Positions 34,601 through 52,500 of a stretch of DNA of 64,000 nt are shown in pieces. Source of the stretch: Ciona intestinalis. Lineage: Eukaryota > Chordata > Ascidiacea > Phlebobranchia > Cionidae. Location: the NCBI RefSeq assembly GCF_000224145.3, contig NW_004190415.2, forward strand, positions 1 through 64,000. Direction: 5' to 3'. The notes beneath the pieces are model-generated. The model was not told the DNA's origin and searched no databases. It was given only the letters and a program-made list of their open reading frames with translations. How positions within the stretch are numbered: the stretch's first letter is position 1; the number at the start of each line of letters is the position of its first letter. The translations under genes and the position numbers were made by a program.

Positions 34601-37600
34601 GAGAATCCTTATAAAAATTATATAAATGTATATGGTAATATAAGATATCTATGTTGGTAATATAAGATATCTATGTTGGTAATATAAGATATTTATTTGT
34701 TATATAAGATATCTATTTGTTATATAAGATATCTATTTGTTATATAAGATATCTATTTGTTATATAAGATATCTATTTGTTATATAAGATATCTATAGCA
34801 GGGCTGGGGATAAGCGACACAACGCAAGCGAGCCAAAGCCAACAAACCGTGAAGAACCTTACAGGAAACGAGTGCGACAACAAGATAATGGTGATTGTGA
34901 TGTCATAATAACATCGTGTGGTGTCATAATGTTTATTATTATTTTCAACACCTGGACAAATCTATAAAAAACCTTTTAATGCAAAACAGCAGCAAATTGT
35001 GGTAACTTTTGTTGAAAACTTATTATAACTGACACATTTTACTGTCATAAAAATATAATGACATCATATTCCCCTCACAGCTGGTCGAAAGGTCGTCATG
35101 GATACGAACAAAGGGGAAATGAGTTTACGGGTCAACGTTAGCGCCTCCAGTGGTCGCAAGCCCAACATGGTAAAGCGAGTCTCGAAACCAGTGAACCATG
35201 ACAAGAAACAACCAATCAGGAAGCCGGAAGTTCTCACTCTGGAGCAAATCCGTGCTCAGAGGAGGGATGCTCCTAGGAGGAGAGTGGGAGAAGGGAGGAA
35301 CCAATCACTGGCTGCGAGTGCCTCAGGAGTGGAGAGGGAGAGAGCAATGTTAAGAAGAGAAAGAGAAGAAAGGGAGTTTCTCCGGTTAGAGAGGGAGAAG
35401 CTGGAGAGAGAGAGGAGACAGTTGGAGAGGGATCGGTTGGAACGAGAGAAGTGAGTATTTGTAGGGTTGGGTGTTCTATATTGGGTGATGTCATCACACA
35501 CAACCCTCCGTACATTAATCTAGGTTGGAACAAGAACGCATACGGTTGGAACAAGAACGGAAACGAGAATTGGAGCGGATCGAACGTGAGAAAGAAGAAA
35601 TGAGAAGATTACAGGAAATGAATCGGTTCGTTCGTTTTTGGGGGGGTTAGGTGGTCCAACCGACCTTTGCGTCCAAACGCAAAAGCGTTAACTTTTGCAA
35701 TGGGTTTATACTACGTTTTGTGTTTTCTTACTGTGGAAAGGCGTAAAATGGATTATTTTTATCCAAGTCCCATTTTTGACTATTTTTCCCAATCGAAATA
35801 AGTTTCAACTTGTGATCTTCCACGCAGGTACGAACAGACACAACGCCAACGACTTAAACGTTCGTACGACGAGCGTGGAAGGTCTCCTGCTAATAATGGA
35901 TATCATAAGCGGGAGGGGGTTGGTGGTGAAAGGGAGGGAAGGAGGGGTGATCGAGATGATAGGAAGGGGTAAGTGGGGTTGCGGGGTTATTGCATGGGAG
36001 GGTGAACTCCATGTTTGACGCTTGTGTTGTGTTCCAGGAATTACAGCGAATATGAACGTTCCTCTCAATCGCAATCACAGAGCTCGTATCGAAATATACA
36101 GGTAATAATGGTGGTTGTGATGTCATAATGGTGGTTGTGATGTCCTAAATTTTGACTATGACATCATACACAGCGAGGATCAGCCGCTCGAATATCACGA
36201 GTCACGAAGACAGATTATCACGATGTTGATCGTCGCCGTGACAACGAGATGATGCACGACACCGACGCTCGATACGAGGCACGTCGAGTGGAGAAATATC
36301 GGGGGGTTGGGGTCAAAACGAACAATACTGGTCGGGGCTATGGTGGGTGGCTGGCTGTATTTAATGTTATGATAATTGTTTCTATTTATTTTATTATTAC
36401 AGAAGCCACGAACGATCGTCGCATTGATGTTTCACGTGAGTCGGTTCGTGATACATCTCGTGATACTTCCCGTGATCATATTCGTGAATCTGTTCGTGAG
36501 ACTCCTCGAGATCATGGTCGTGATATAACTCGAGAAACAACTCGTGAAACAAACCACGCACGTGATATATCTCGTGAAGCAGCAAGACGTCATGTGTAAG
36601 TTGTGTGGCTGATTTTGTCGAGGTCATTGTTACCATTATGACATCACAGAGAGGAGGTTGGTCGTAAAGTTGTTCCACGCGAGCGATTATCGGACGATCA
36701 GCGATATCGTCGTTCATCTGCGACCAGTGAAACATGGAGGGATACGAACACTAGAGGGCCAGCCACCGATCGTGATTTGAGGGAAGAGATTCGAGGAAGA
36801 CAGGTTGGTTGTTGTGGAATAGAGGTTGGTTGTTGTGGAATAGAGGTTGTTGTTGTGGAATAGAGGTTGTTGTTGTGGAATAGAGGTTGTGCATTTATTA
36901 ATTGATATTCCTCCCCAAACTAGGGTAAACAAGTTACATTGAACACTATCCTCCCACAGGCAACGGATTACACGGAACCTTCACGTCGTAAACTACCTGA
37001 ACGTACGTCACATGATCGGAGAAGTGGTTCACGCTCCGTTGCAGATCACGGAGAATATCAACGTAGCACAAGTCATGGTGTGTCGCATAAAAAACAAACG
37101 TGGGTTTAATTATATAGTGTGTCTATGGAATTATATATTGTTTTTATGGATTACAGGACACCAGAGGTCAGTGGTAAGCCGATCCCGACGCAAACGAGTC
37201 GCGTTGGTGGCACGCATAGTGGTTGGACGTGGCAGGATAGCCAGCGTAATGTTACAAACTCTATGTGGGCAGGGAGTGCCGTACCTACGTGAGTATATGT
37301 TGTGGGTTTGTGTCTCACATTGGAAAGCTGGGGTAGTTGGGTGCGTCAAACTTTATTATTATTTAAGCAGCAAACATTAAGGTTGTATTTTGCAACTTAT
37401 TTCTGTCTATAATTAATTATATATTTACTTAAAAATTTAGTGGGGGGGGGGGGGGGGGGGAAAGTTTTGGGCAAATATACAAGTAGGATTGCCACCCCAT
37501 CTAACATCTATTCAATTATGTATGGGTGACCGTTACAACTAACACCGACCACACAGGTTGGCTACAGCACAGTTTGGTCTCGCCACACCACAAGCCCCGT

Positions 37601-37707
37601 TACCCAACCCAATGCTTGGCCATGGCATCAATGCTGCTTATATCTCATCGGAACAACATGGAGCTGTTGAAAGATTTCCAACTTACAAATCAATCAGAAG
37701 ATATTAA
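31680..37707 (+). CDS. SAFB: SAFB/SLTM-like scaffold attachment factor, 5' end missing
   Basis: Visible exons: 31680-31787, 31831-31882, 31981-32048, 32116-32137, 32202-32246, 32322-33042, 33135-33237, 33361-33510, 33912-34015, 34153-34217, 34293-34365, 34802-34890, 35081-35450, 35524-35625, 35828-35968, 36038-36101, 36174-36342, 36403-36595, 36650-36803, 36960-37099, 37157-37288, 37557-37707; all phases chain. The first exon opens with the end of a SAP DNA-binding domain ([14 protein letters not shown]). An acidic region follows, then an RRM ([20 protein letters not shown], then KCFGFVAM and [15 protein letters not shown]), a long Arg/Glu-rich helix (35081-35625) and a Gly/Arg/Trp tail ending RRY, exactly as family members end. 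It binds nuclear-matrix DNA and RNA and tunes transcription and splicing (family knowledge). The start and the first SAP helix must lie in the gap to the left. The first donor (TTG/GTTTTG) is weak and was chosen by phase. Confidence 0.92.
32578..32810 (+). repeat. 21-bp coding repeat in SAFB made of the GATGATGTCATAA octamer motif
   Basis: Eleven units of about 21 bp, GATGATGTCATAAACAACTC and variants, read as D-D-V-I-N-N-S. The embedded TGATGTCA is the same motif that fills introns throughout the window. Confidence 0.9.
33720..33905 (+). repeat. 15-bp intronic minisatellite, ACCCCGTACCATGTT
   Basis: About twelve units in a SAFB intron, ending right at the acceptor of the exon that starts at 33912. 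Confidence 0.92.
34375..34497 (+). repeat. 21-bp intronic minisatellite, GATGTCTATGAATGTATATA
   Basis: Six units starting about nine bases after the SAFB donor at 34365. Confidence 0.92.
34620..34797 (+). repeat. 20-bp intronic minisatellite, ATATAAGATATCTATTTGTT
   Basis: About eight units ending at the SAFB acceptor AG (34800-34801). Each unit holds the AGATATCT palindrome. Confidence 0.92.
36430..36590 (+). repeat. Coding RD/RE dipeptide-type repeat in SAFB
   Basis: Loose 12-bp periodicity gives alternating Arg-Asp/Arg-Glu with Ser/Thr ([20 protein letters not shown]). It continues the charged character typical of SAFB C-termini. Confidence 0.8.
36804..36895 (+). repeat. About 20-bp minisatellite starting at a splice donor
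   Basis: Units of GTTGGTTGTTGTGGAATAGA begin exactly at the SAFB donor after 36803, so each unit repeats a donor-like AGAG/GTTG junction. Confidence 0.88.
37442..37460 (+). repeat. 19-base G run
   Basis: An uninterrupted G tract in the last SAFB intron; able to form a G-quadruplex in DNA or pre-mRNA. Length may be uncertain because of sequencing. Confidence 0.9.
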
Positions 37708-37765
37708 ACACTACTGCCTTTGTAATAAATGTAAATAAACGACGCTGAAATATTCACAGGGGTGT

Positions 37766-38637
37766 TTATTGTTTACTGAAATATTTCTGACTATCTTGAA
37801 CATCTGGTTTGATCGTATCATCACCGGGTTTCCACCCAGCAGGGCAAACCTCGCCGTGCTGGTCTGTGAACTGAAACGCTTTGACCAATCGTAGCGTCTC
37901 ATCCACTGAGCGACCGACAGGCAAATCATTAATCGTTATTTGCCGAAGAATTCCCATGGTATCGATGATGAACAATCCCCTGTGACGAAGGGTGAAAGTA
38001 ATATTGGGGCAACGACAGTAACACCAAAGTTTTTATAAATACCTGAACGCGATTCCACTGCCTTCCATCAAAACCCCGTAGTCTTTAGATATTGCACAGT
38101 TTTTGTCGGCAATCAACGGGATTTTCATGTTTCCGATTCCCCCCTTCTTCCTTGGGATGTTTGTCCTGAGATTGAAGGAAATTAATTCAAGTCAAGACAA
38201 CGGTACACGAACCACTCACCATGCGAGATGACTGAAGTGCGAGTCTGTGGAACACGCGAGCACCTCACACCCAATATCACGGAACTCTGACACACGATCA
38301 CTAAACGCAATGATCTCCGTCGGGCAAACGAACGTGAAGTCGAGCGGGTAAAAAAACAAAACAACATATTTTCCTGCGATATTAAATATATCATATTTGT
38401 TTATAGTGAAGGGTTGAATAAAATAACAAAGAAAATTATTAAAAATTTATGGAAAAAGTATCAACTACAAAGCATGTCTAAACTCAAATACTGTTAACAA
38501 ACAAACATCAAGTATAACCAGTGAAGATATTTACCTTTATATTCGCTTAGTGAAATATCACGAAAATCTCCGTTCACAACTGCTGTTGCCGTAAAATCTG
38601 GGGCGGACTTTTGAATGCAAGCTTTACCGGCGGACAT
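37766..38637 (-). CDS. PRDX: Typical 2-Cys peroxiredoxin (PRDX1/2 type), complete
   Basis: Four exons on the minus strand, 38535-38637, 38220-38373, 38043-38165 and 37766-37979, give 197 residues with every phase matching. The peroxidatic Cys51 is in FVCPTEII and the resolving Cys is in GEVCPAGW near residue 171. GGIG and the C-terminal YF pair mark a peroxidase sensitive to over-oxidation (family knowledge). There is no signal peptide, so it should be cytosolic: it reduces hydrogen peroxide using thioredoxin and relays redox signals. The stop codon lies 59 bp from the SAFB stop, so the two genes converge with almost no spacer and their 3' untranslated regions probably overlap. Upstream it faces the NEDD4-type gene. 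Confidence 0.97.
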
Positions 38638-40006
38638 GATTATAACTCAAACGTTCAAACTGAAACTAATATGGCGAGCCTGGAACAACGTGCGAGTTAA
38701 GTCAGGAAATCACTTCAGCAGTTTGTTATAAATCAACATGGCCAGTGTTGCACAAATTTATGAGTATATTTCATCATCGTAAAAAAGTTTGTCAATAACT
38801 ATTGTTTGTTGCCAGAATTTTGATCACAAATTATAAACCGTACGGTAGCTTTTATTTTTTTGTAAAAGTTTTCAAAATGGACTCATTAAGTATGGTATTT
38901 GCTCAAATCTAATATACATTAGGCAGCACTGTATTTCCTTTCTCTTCCCGTATGTTCGTGAAAATGTTGCGCCAGACAAGCAAATGTTACATATGTACCG
39001 CTAGTCGCTTGGCCATCGATCGGCTAACACCGTGTAATCGTGTTTGCTTAAAATATAAGTTCTTATCCTCACATGACAATGACGGTGGTTATAACACAGG
39101 TGTTTAAATTACCTCACTGTTGCATCACAATTACTCAGCAATTTTACAAAGTTTTATACAACGCGTGAACTTTAAATTTTGTAAAATCTTTTTATTTTTT
39201 TTGTTCCCAACCCCCCAAAATATGTGAAAACTATTAATTGATTTATAATCGGGGACAAATAAAATTGTTTTTTTAAGATGTCTACTTCACGCTGAATGAT
39301 TTCTACAGGAAGTTAAATTTTTATTTATTTTTTCGGGGTGCGAAAAAACAGGATTTAACTAAATGAGTTGTAATTATGCAATTAATCATACTTTATAAAC
39401 AAACCAGATAAAACATACAATATTTATATAAAAACTAAAAAAGAACTTTAGGTATATACACAGACGTAATTAAATATTTAGAAAATACTCGCTTATTGCG
39501 CAAGTATTAAATATTTGTTTGTTTTTTTCGTGATTAATTATTAAACCTGACGCTATTTCTGTTACTTTTTCACAAAATTGTGTTTTGACCCAGTGTTTTG
39601 GTCCCATGATGTCGTCATGACGTCATACTCGGGTGGATTTGGGAAATTTTCCGAATCGAAAAAAAAATTCGCGAAAAATTACAAGATTGCGGGTCATGGG
39701 TTTGTTGTGGTTTAGTTTTGTTGTTTATAAAGTTGTTATTAAGTTGCATCTGTTGGATGTTCGTAGTTTAAGTGAAGAAGTGTTGGGCTGTGGTGTTTAT
39801 GAGGTTTGGGGGTGGATACATTGTAACATGATAGTTTGTATCGCATTGCAACTATAAATAATTGTATTGCACAAATTAGTTGTTTTAGTTTTAAAGACCT
39901 TTTTTATTTCAATTGTTGTTGCAAAGAATTCCTTGTTGTTATGATGTCATAATAACAGCAATTGTTACAGAGCATTTTTTTGTAAATAAATATAAAGTTG
40001 ATATTG
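38638..40006. promoter_or_regulatory. Head-to-head spacer between peroxiredoxin and NEDD4-type gene
   Basis: 1.37 kb, AT-rich, with a SINE scrap near 39055-39110 and a CpG-intact TGACGTCA near 39616. Both promoters should be here. No other gene seen. Confidence 0.5.
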
Positions 40007-45308
<5,302 letters not shown>

Positions 45309-45875
45309 TACTGACCTCGTGTGGTGGATTAATACTGACCTCTTGTGGTGGATATTTTTAGTGATTATTGTAATATTTACGACAGAATTAAATCCCCCCA
45401 TTAATATTGCTCAAGTATTAACTAACATGTTGCTTTCTATAAAGATATGTTCCATATATATTGTGTATTTGATGTATATACCAAACATTACTAATTTGGT
45501 AATCAACAATTTGAATGTTTGCATCAAAACTAGATTAAAATTAAAGTAATGAGAAATAGAGTGTTTTAGTATAAATAGTAGGATGAAAACGCAATTGTTT
45601 GTTGCTGTTAAGTGTCTTGCTCATGACACATACACCCACAATAGTAGCAGCGACGAACCTTGAATCCGGTATCTAGGCTGGTAGCAAGATATGTTACACT
45701 TTGACAGCGAGCGTAAATATATGTGATTGACTTTATTTCAACTTAGCAAGTGGCACATCGGTTCAATACATGAATAAGAAATTTACAAAATACATGAAAA
45801 AGTGTTTTACAGAAATAGAAAATATAAAACAGTGCAAGGTTTAAAAAGACTGCAGTTGTAACAAAAAGTCAAGGT
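45309..45875. other. Spacer between NEDD4-type gene and HSBP1
   Basis: Starts with two further copies of the stop-codon region (GGTGGATTAATACTGACCTC), then AT-rich DNA and a SINE scrap near 45590-45690. The two genes converge. No gene seen. Confidence 0.55.
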
Positions 45876-46076
45876 TTATTCATTGGATTCATCGACCCCA
45901 GCTTGTGCCAACAACTCCGCGATGTTTTTCTCCAAATCATCAATCCTTCCACCCATATCGTCGATTCGTTGAACAATGTTCTCGGACATATTCTGGAACT
46001 TTCCCTGCATTTCATTGAGAACTTCTTGAACGAAAACCGTCAAATCTTGAACGCTTTTTGGGTCGATGTCGGCCAT
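45876..46076 (-). CDS. HSBP1: Heat shock factor-binding protein 1
   Basis: A 66-residue protein, [20 protein letters not shown] at the start and [20 protein letters not shown] in the core, nearly identical in layout to animal HSBP1. It is almost wholly one coiled coil of heptads that trimerises and binds the HSF1 trimer to dampen the heat-shock response (family knowledge). The coding part is one exon here. A good acceptor (TATGTTTCTAG) in the 5' untranslated region suggests an upstream non-coding exon rather than a retrocopy. Confidence 0.96.
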   Translation of the reverse strand: MADIDPKSVQDLTVFVQEVLNEMQGKFQNMSENIVQRIDDMGGRIDDLEKNIAELLAQAGVDESNE

Positions 46077-47725
46077 TTTAATACTTGTTTAATTCAAGCT
46101 TAATTGCTGCTGAATCTAGAAACATAAGCAGTCGTTACATAATGGCTGGCACAACACAAGTTAACATTTAACACATACGAATACAAGTTATGAAGCGATA
46201 TGGCTTGTTTTAAACATCTACCTAGCAACCTTATACGCCACAAAACAAACAAAACAAAGCGTCTTATTTGTTCATCTGTATTGTAAGTAGCGTTTCATGA
46301 AATTCTTTCATTCGTAAACGGGGTTATTTATTTAAGGGGCGGTCAACAGTAAAACTAAAGGGGGGCATATTTAAATTTAGTAAACCTAAAATAACGTTAT
46401 ATATAGTTTTTATCTTTAATAATCCACAATATTATGAATAAATAAGTTGTATGTTTACCCCCTGTTGTAGCTCAAATATGTAAAATTACATTATATACAT
46501 TTATCTTCAGTGAGCCCCTTAATTTAATAAAACCTAAAATCTAGACCCAACGCTATCTAGCGGATTCTGTTTGAACAATACTTTCTCCCCAAATAATTAT
46601 CGGCCGCAAAAAAAAATTGTAAAAAAATATTTTTTATTTTAAATTACAGAAATTATAAGAAACTTAATTCTGTGTATTGTAAAAATTTATAACTTCTTTG
46701 TTTAAATCAGAGCCATAGAAATACCGAGTAGTCCAACCCATTGTTACGTAAAACACAAATTGAACGGCAATTTGGGTCCAAAATAACACAGTAGGTATAG
46801 GGAAAATGTATGTTTTTCGGTAAATTACAGAAAAACATGGGCCTAAAAACAAATTTAAAGGTTGAAAAATGTAAAAAACATGTGTTATTTGTTTTCTGTG
46901 TCAAAAAAAGTCAAAAATTAGAATCAGAAGCGGTTGATTTGCGACATTTTAGTCATTTAATGCGGCTAAATTTATACATTTTTTCTAAAAAATGTTTGGT
47001 AAGGTAAATATAAGCTGTTTTACACCTTCCTACAATAGGAAAACACAAACAAAACTTAACAAGTTCGTTTAAACCCATTGTCAAAGTCACCACTTTTGCT
47101 CTATTTTGGACACACATAGACGGCAGTTGGACTACTCGGTGTTTATACGACTCTGGTTTAAATGAAAGGTCAAAGATCTCGCAAGATCTTTTTATGACGT
47201 CACACACGATCGCGTTTTTCGCGCACAAAGAACTTTCTCTTCTCTAATTAGAAAAAAGATAAAAGAAAGAAAAAGAAAGAAGGTAAATAAGCTCGTAGGA
47301 GATGTGATTAAGTTAAAGGAAGTCAGATTTGCAAAACAAAGAAAAGCAAATATTGCAGCGTAAAACTGGATTGCAGATAATTCAGACATTTAATATTGTT
47401 TATAAATATAAATTATTTGATATATTATGAGCCAGTCGTAAATATATTGTGTTATATTGTCAGTAACCATGGGCGTATATTGACAGTTTGAGTTTCGCCA
47501 GATATTAATAAGTTTCTCTTTATTTCAGAGTTTTAAATAAACAGCAATCAAGGTTTAATCAAATATATATTTGAATTCCCGTCAAAAATTTCACGTCAAC
47601 AAGTGTCTCTTTATACCGAAGATTGTGAAAGTATTAATTCTTCGAAGACGTTATGTGCTTTAGTCAGCAACAACAAAAATATACGAAAAATATATTTTCC
47701 AAATCGAACTTTAGTTTTCATCGAA
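46077..47725. promoter_or_regulatory. Head-to-head spacer between HSBP1 and MAF1
   Basis: 1.65 kb holding both promoters, an inverted-repeat element (46701-47162), and a CpG-intact TGACGTCA near 47194 just upstream of MAF1. No other gene seen. Confidence 0.5.
46701..47162. mobile_element. MITE-like element with 37-bp terminal inverted repeats
   Basis: The left end TTTAAATCAGAGCCATAGAA continuing to CCGAGTAGTCCAAC matches the inverted right end (GTTGGACTACTCGG to CTCTGGTTTAAA) at about 31 of 37 positions. The interior is AT-rich, has internal inverted pieces and no credible coding. TTTAAA at both edges may be part of the repeat or a target-site duplication. Confidence 0.72.
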
Positions 47726-48838
47726 ATGAAATTTCTGGAGAATTCCAAACTGGAAGCGCTCAACAGTGCTTTGATGATTGAGAATGGTGATTGTTGCGTC
47801 ATAGGGCGAGTTGAAAGTTATTCTTGTAAGATGGCCGGAGACGATAAACGATTGTTCAAGACATTGTCACACGAGGGCGACCCTAACGAACTCACGGTTT
47901 TGTCACCGCCGCAGACTGTGGCTTCTGTCAGTCCGGCCGGGTATTCTACGAGTGCTGATGAGAACGAGAATCCACTCAACTATGCTTGTAGTCGGAAGAC
48001 TTTATATTATCTCATTTCTACTTTGAACGCTTCGTTCCGACCCGATTATGACTTCAGCAATGCCAAGAGCGACGAGTTTAGTCGCGAACCGAGCGTTAAC
48101 TTTGTCACAAATTTCATCAACAGCAGCTTGGGTGCCGTGCTGGGGGAACGATACAACCGGTAAATATGACAATGAATGAAAATATTTATCCTCGCATGGT
48201 AAGCAACGACAATCGTTATAACACGGGTGTTGTTTTTAATCCATTAGTGGCCACTGGGTTGGAGCAGTTGCCGCTGAGTGTCTTGCCCAAGAACGCAATG
48301 AAAGCATCGACTCATGGCCCATACTAACCACTAAGCCACCGCAGACAATGTATCTTTATAACATCATTATCTGCAGATTATGACATCACTTCCTGTTGTA
48401 GTAACGTGTTGTTTGTTTCACAGAAAGTTAAGGCGTGTTGGTTGTGACAGAGTTGTTGTCGTTTGATTACTAAGAAATATTTTATAATCGATGAACACTG
48501 GACAACGTTATAAATATTTCACTAACATTTAGTTTGTGTGAAATCCATGTTTTGTTATATTTATCTTCAGGTTGAGTTCGTTGATATGGTCTTCCATCAA
48601 CGACGAGATTCAGCTCGACGATTGTGTCGTTTATAGTTACAACCCCGATCTTGATTCGGACCCGTACGGTGACGAGGGGTGCTTGTGGTCATTCAATTTC
48701 TTCTTTTACAATCGTAAGATGAAGCGGATGTTGTTTTTTACGTGTAAAGCCCAAACATCTGTTGATGAAAAGTTCGAGATCGAGGGGATAGAAGAAAGTT
48801 TCGAGTTCACCCACCAACTACCACTTATATTACAATGA
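47726..48838 (+). CDS. MAF1: MAF1, repressor of RNA polymerase III
   Basis: Two exons, 47726-48159 and 48571-48838, give 233 residues. Start [16 protein letters not shown]; conserved blocks [52 protein letters not shown] and [16 protein letters not shown] with [15 protein letters not shown]. The frame is open upstream to 47603, but homology begins at the ATG at 47726. MAF1 is a TOR-controlled nuclear protein that binds and silences Pol III (family knowledge). Vertebrate MAF1 has a long acidic C-terminal tail; here the tail is short. The intron carries a SINE-like copy at 48175-48350. Confidence 0.97.
48175..48350. repeat. SINE-like dispersed element in MAF1 intron
   Basis: Has TTATCCTCGCATGGTAAG, CGTTATAACACGGGTGTTG, GCCACTGGGTTGGAGCAGTT and AGTGTCTTGCCCAAGAACGC. 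Confidence 0.72.
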
Positions 48839-49516
48839 TTATATTTTGTACAAATTGTATATTTTCTTATATTCTATGTTCTTATGTAAATACATTGTTA
48901 CCATATGTGTAGCCTTATGGTACCACTGGAACTTTTACTTTTTATGTACACATGTTTCACTGTTCTGCATATTATTAAAAGAGGATAATACTTCAGCGTG
49001 CACTATGGGGTAAATAGCTTGTTTATATCGAATGTTGGTAACTTAACTATCCTTGCATGGCGGGCAATGACCGTTGTTATAACACAAGTGTTTCATGCAC
49101 CTCACATATAAGTTACCACGTATGTAACTTTGTGGGTGATTGTTTTTCTCTATAGCTGATAATTTAGAGTTTTAGACAGCTCATTAATGACTACTGGGTT
49201 GTTTTGTAAAACTTTTATGCTTTCAAATAAGGTTAAACAGTGTAGTAAACTACGCTTGGTGGTCTAAGGTGAAATATTAACATCAAATACTTCGGAAAGT
49301 CAAGGTATATACTTCCTAAACACCAACAAAATAATATACACCCCTGAACGTTTACGCAGTTTATATGATTTCGATGTCTAGATCACCGCCGCCCGATTTT
49401 CTGATTTTTTTTATAAATTTTGTTTCAAAATAAAAGTAATATTTTGACGAAAATATTGTCGCTGTACAGCTTTGGATTTGTCATGTAGTTTAGTTTGTAG
49501 AAGGTTTAAACTCGAC
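48839..49516. other. Spacer between MAF1 and PLEKHA-type gene
   Basis: 680 bp with the MAF1 3' end, a SINE-like copy at about 49030-49200 and AT-rich DNA. No gene seen. Confidence 0.6.
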
Positions 49517-52500
49517 ATGACTGAAGGTCTATTGCAGAAACCGCTTCCGGACCCCTGGAGCTTTGGGGTCTTGAAAGACGGCCGAGTTTTCTTTATAAAG
49601 TAAGTTTATTGTAATGTATTGAAGTTAAAGTTTAATAATTGTTTTAATTAAAGTGACGACGATGAAATTACGACGTGGCTGCACCCTACATTAGGAACAA
49701 GTGTTATGACAGGTTACTATAGAAGCCAAGGTTAGAACTTTGATGTTTTAATCTTTTTTGGATAGTTAATGCTACAATATAATTTACGTGTTTGTAACAA
49801 AAGTTGTTGTTTTAGATTTACCCGATGGTTGGGAGTTGGGGTTTACCATTGAAGGAATTCCATTCTACATCAAGTTGGTTGTTTTATTATTGTGACAATT
49901 GTTAAATATTTTAACCTGATCTTTATGAATGAATGAATGTAACTTACTTTATCCTCGCGTGCCGGAAAACGACGGTCGTTATAACACGGGTTTAACACCT
50001 CGTGCCAGCTTACGAGTTACCATGTATGTTGCTTTGTGGGTGATTATTTTTTGGGGGGATTTTTTAATATTTTTATGTATGGCTGTTAATTTGGACAACC
50101 TTGGAGCAATTGTCGTTGGTAGCAGTGCGAGCCTTGAACCCATTACCTTTAGGTTACCGGCAGGTGCGCCAACTACTCAGGCGTCGGATAAAAAGTCTGT
50201 GGTTATGAACGTTCACCGTCCTGTATAGCAAAGGTTCGGTTGGCTCTCTGTCGCCTCCTAGTGGTTGTTATGGACCCATGACGACCGTTGCAAGAAACTG
50301 AGAATCAATTTAACTTCTCGTTAAATGAATAAACTGAAATATAATTTAAATCTCTCGTTACAATAACAATGTTAAATCCCCACACTTAACAATAAAACAA
50401 AGGTTAATTATGTTACTTTGCTTTAAACAACTTCTTGTGATTAATAATAACTTTAATTTTCAGCCATAAAGAAAGATACACGACGCCCATGAAACCCAAT
50501 GCAACGAGAAGGTAAAATATTTGTCCTCGAGCAACAAACTAATAAAACAATCCATCAGTGTCTAATGTTGAACTGGTATGACATCATAAATATTATTATT
50601 ACAGCGACACAAAGAAGAAGAGAAAACCCTCGTTAAGCGGGACAATTACCCGACCATTGTTTCGTCGCAGAAGTGTATGTGATGTCATAATTAAGCTTTA
50701 CTGAGTGTTGGATTTACTTTGGGATTATGTTTGTAGCAAACTGATCGACGAAGTACTGATGGTGGAAACAACGCTGGAATGAAAGGGAAGAAGTTGACGG
50801 CGATGCGTCGAGACGGAACATCATTTGTGGCGCGCAGTGGTTGGCTTTATAAACAAGATAACTCGGGGGTGGGCGGGGTTAGGGTGTGGCGCAAAAGGTG
50901 GTTCGTTCTCGCTGACTTTTGTTTGTTCTATTATAAAGGTAAATGTTTGTTAAAATATATCTTGTGTTTATGATCATTATGACATCACAGACGCACGTGA
51001 GGGTGATGTCTTGGGAAGTATTGTTCTACCAAGTTATCAAATATCGACGGTGAACCCCGAGCGACATGGGAGAAAATATTCATTCAAGGTGATTGTTGTT
51101 GTTGTTACCATTGTAATAATGGTGATTGTTATTTATAATCAATTCTTATTTATAGATTGAACACTCTGGAATGCGTAGTTATTACATAAGTGCTGAGTCG
51201 TACCATGACATGGCAGAATGGATCAAACTATTGACCCCACTATGTTCGTTCCAACCCACAAGGTAACAACGTTTGTTTGTCGGGAGTTTAGATTAAAGAA
51301 AAATTTTCCAGGAAAGTGCTAAGTAATAACGGCACTGATAATGATGCGGCAAAATTTGGATTTACGGAAATACGACGAAACGAGAATCGATCAAACCTGA
51401 AAGATGAAAACGAAAATAATAATAACGCTAAAAATCATGGTGTGGCATCAACCACACATATCACAGCACCAAATACACATGTCATGGCACCAAGCTCACA
51501 TGCCGCGGAACCAAACACATACACTACTGCACCAGGCTCCCACACCAAGGCACACACACATGGCACGGCACCTAACTCACATGGCACGGCACCCAACACA
51601 CATGCCACGGCACCTAACTCACACACCAAGCCACGCCCACAAAATAAGCACGACACACCTGTACAAAGTAACGCGCGCACGAATGACACACATCGTGCGC
51701 GCAATGCACAACGTCCGCGATATTCAGATACTACTCATAGAAACAACATTAACCAAGATATGCATCGGCGATTATCTGACAACAGGTATCATGTCATAAT
51801 GCAGCATAAGTATGACATCATAATGCTGATTGTTTAACAGTCACCAGCAAACAAATATTGTACGAAACAACTCGATGTTGCGTCTTGGAGATTGGGTTTC
51901 GAGTAAAAAGAAACGTAATTCATCCATGGGCAATTTAAACACAGTCAGGTAAAAACATTTATTTACTTGATGATAAAACATGAATCTCAATGCAAAGTTA
52001 AAATTGTTTTGTGTTTAAGCATGAATGATTAATTCTCCCGTGATACCCAGACCATCAAGTTCACGTGATAGTCGTACAATGAGATACGAATCACGTGATC
52101 GTCGATACAAACCAGGTTCGTATCATGATTACATGGATTCAATGGAAGTCGCTTCAAGCATTATGAGCGTACCACCTTTTCATAGAAATAACAAAACTTT
52201 GTCGTTGCCGAGGCCAAGGTCAACTCAGGTGGGCATAGATATCTTATATATTAATGGTGTAACATAGATATTAGATATCTTATATATATTAATGGTGTAA
52301 CATAGATATCTTATATATATTAATGGTGTAACATAGATATCTTATATATATTAATGGTGTAACGTAGATATCTTATATATATTAATGGTGTAACATAGAT
52401 ATCTTATATATATTAATGGTGTAACATAGATATCTTGTATAATGAGTTGAACAAATTATCAGCCATGCGTTAAAGTATAGTTTACATTATTATATGACCA

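Noticed and set aside
45876-46076. HSBP1 as a processed retrocopy
   Set aside because: No poly-A tract downstream, a splice acceptor sits in the 5' untranslated region, and the frame is perfectly conserved.
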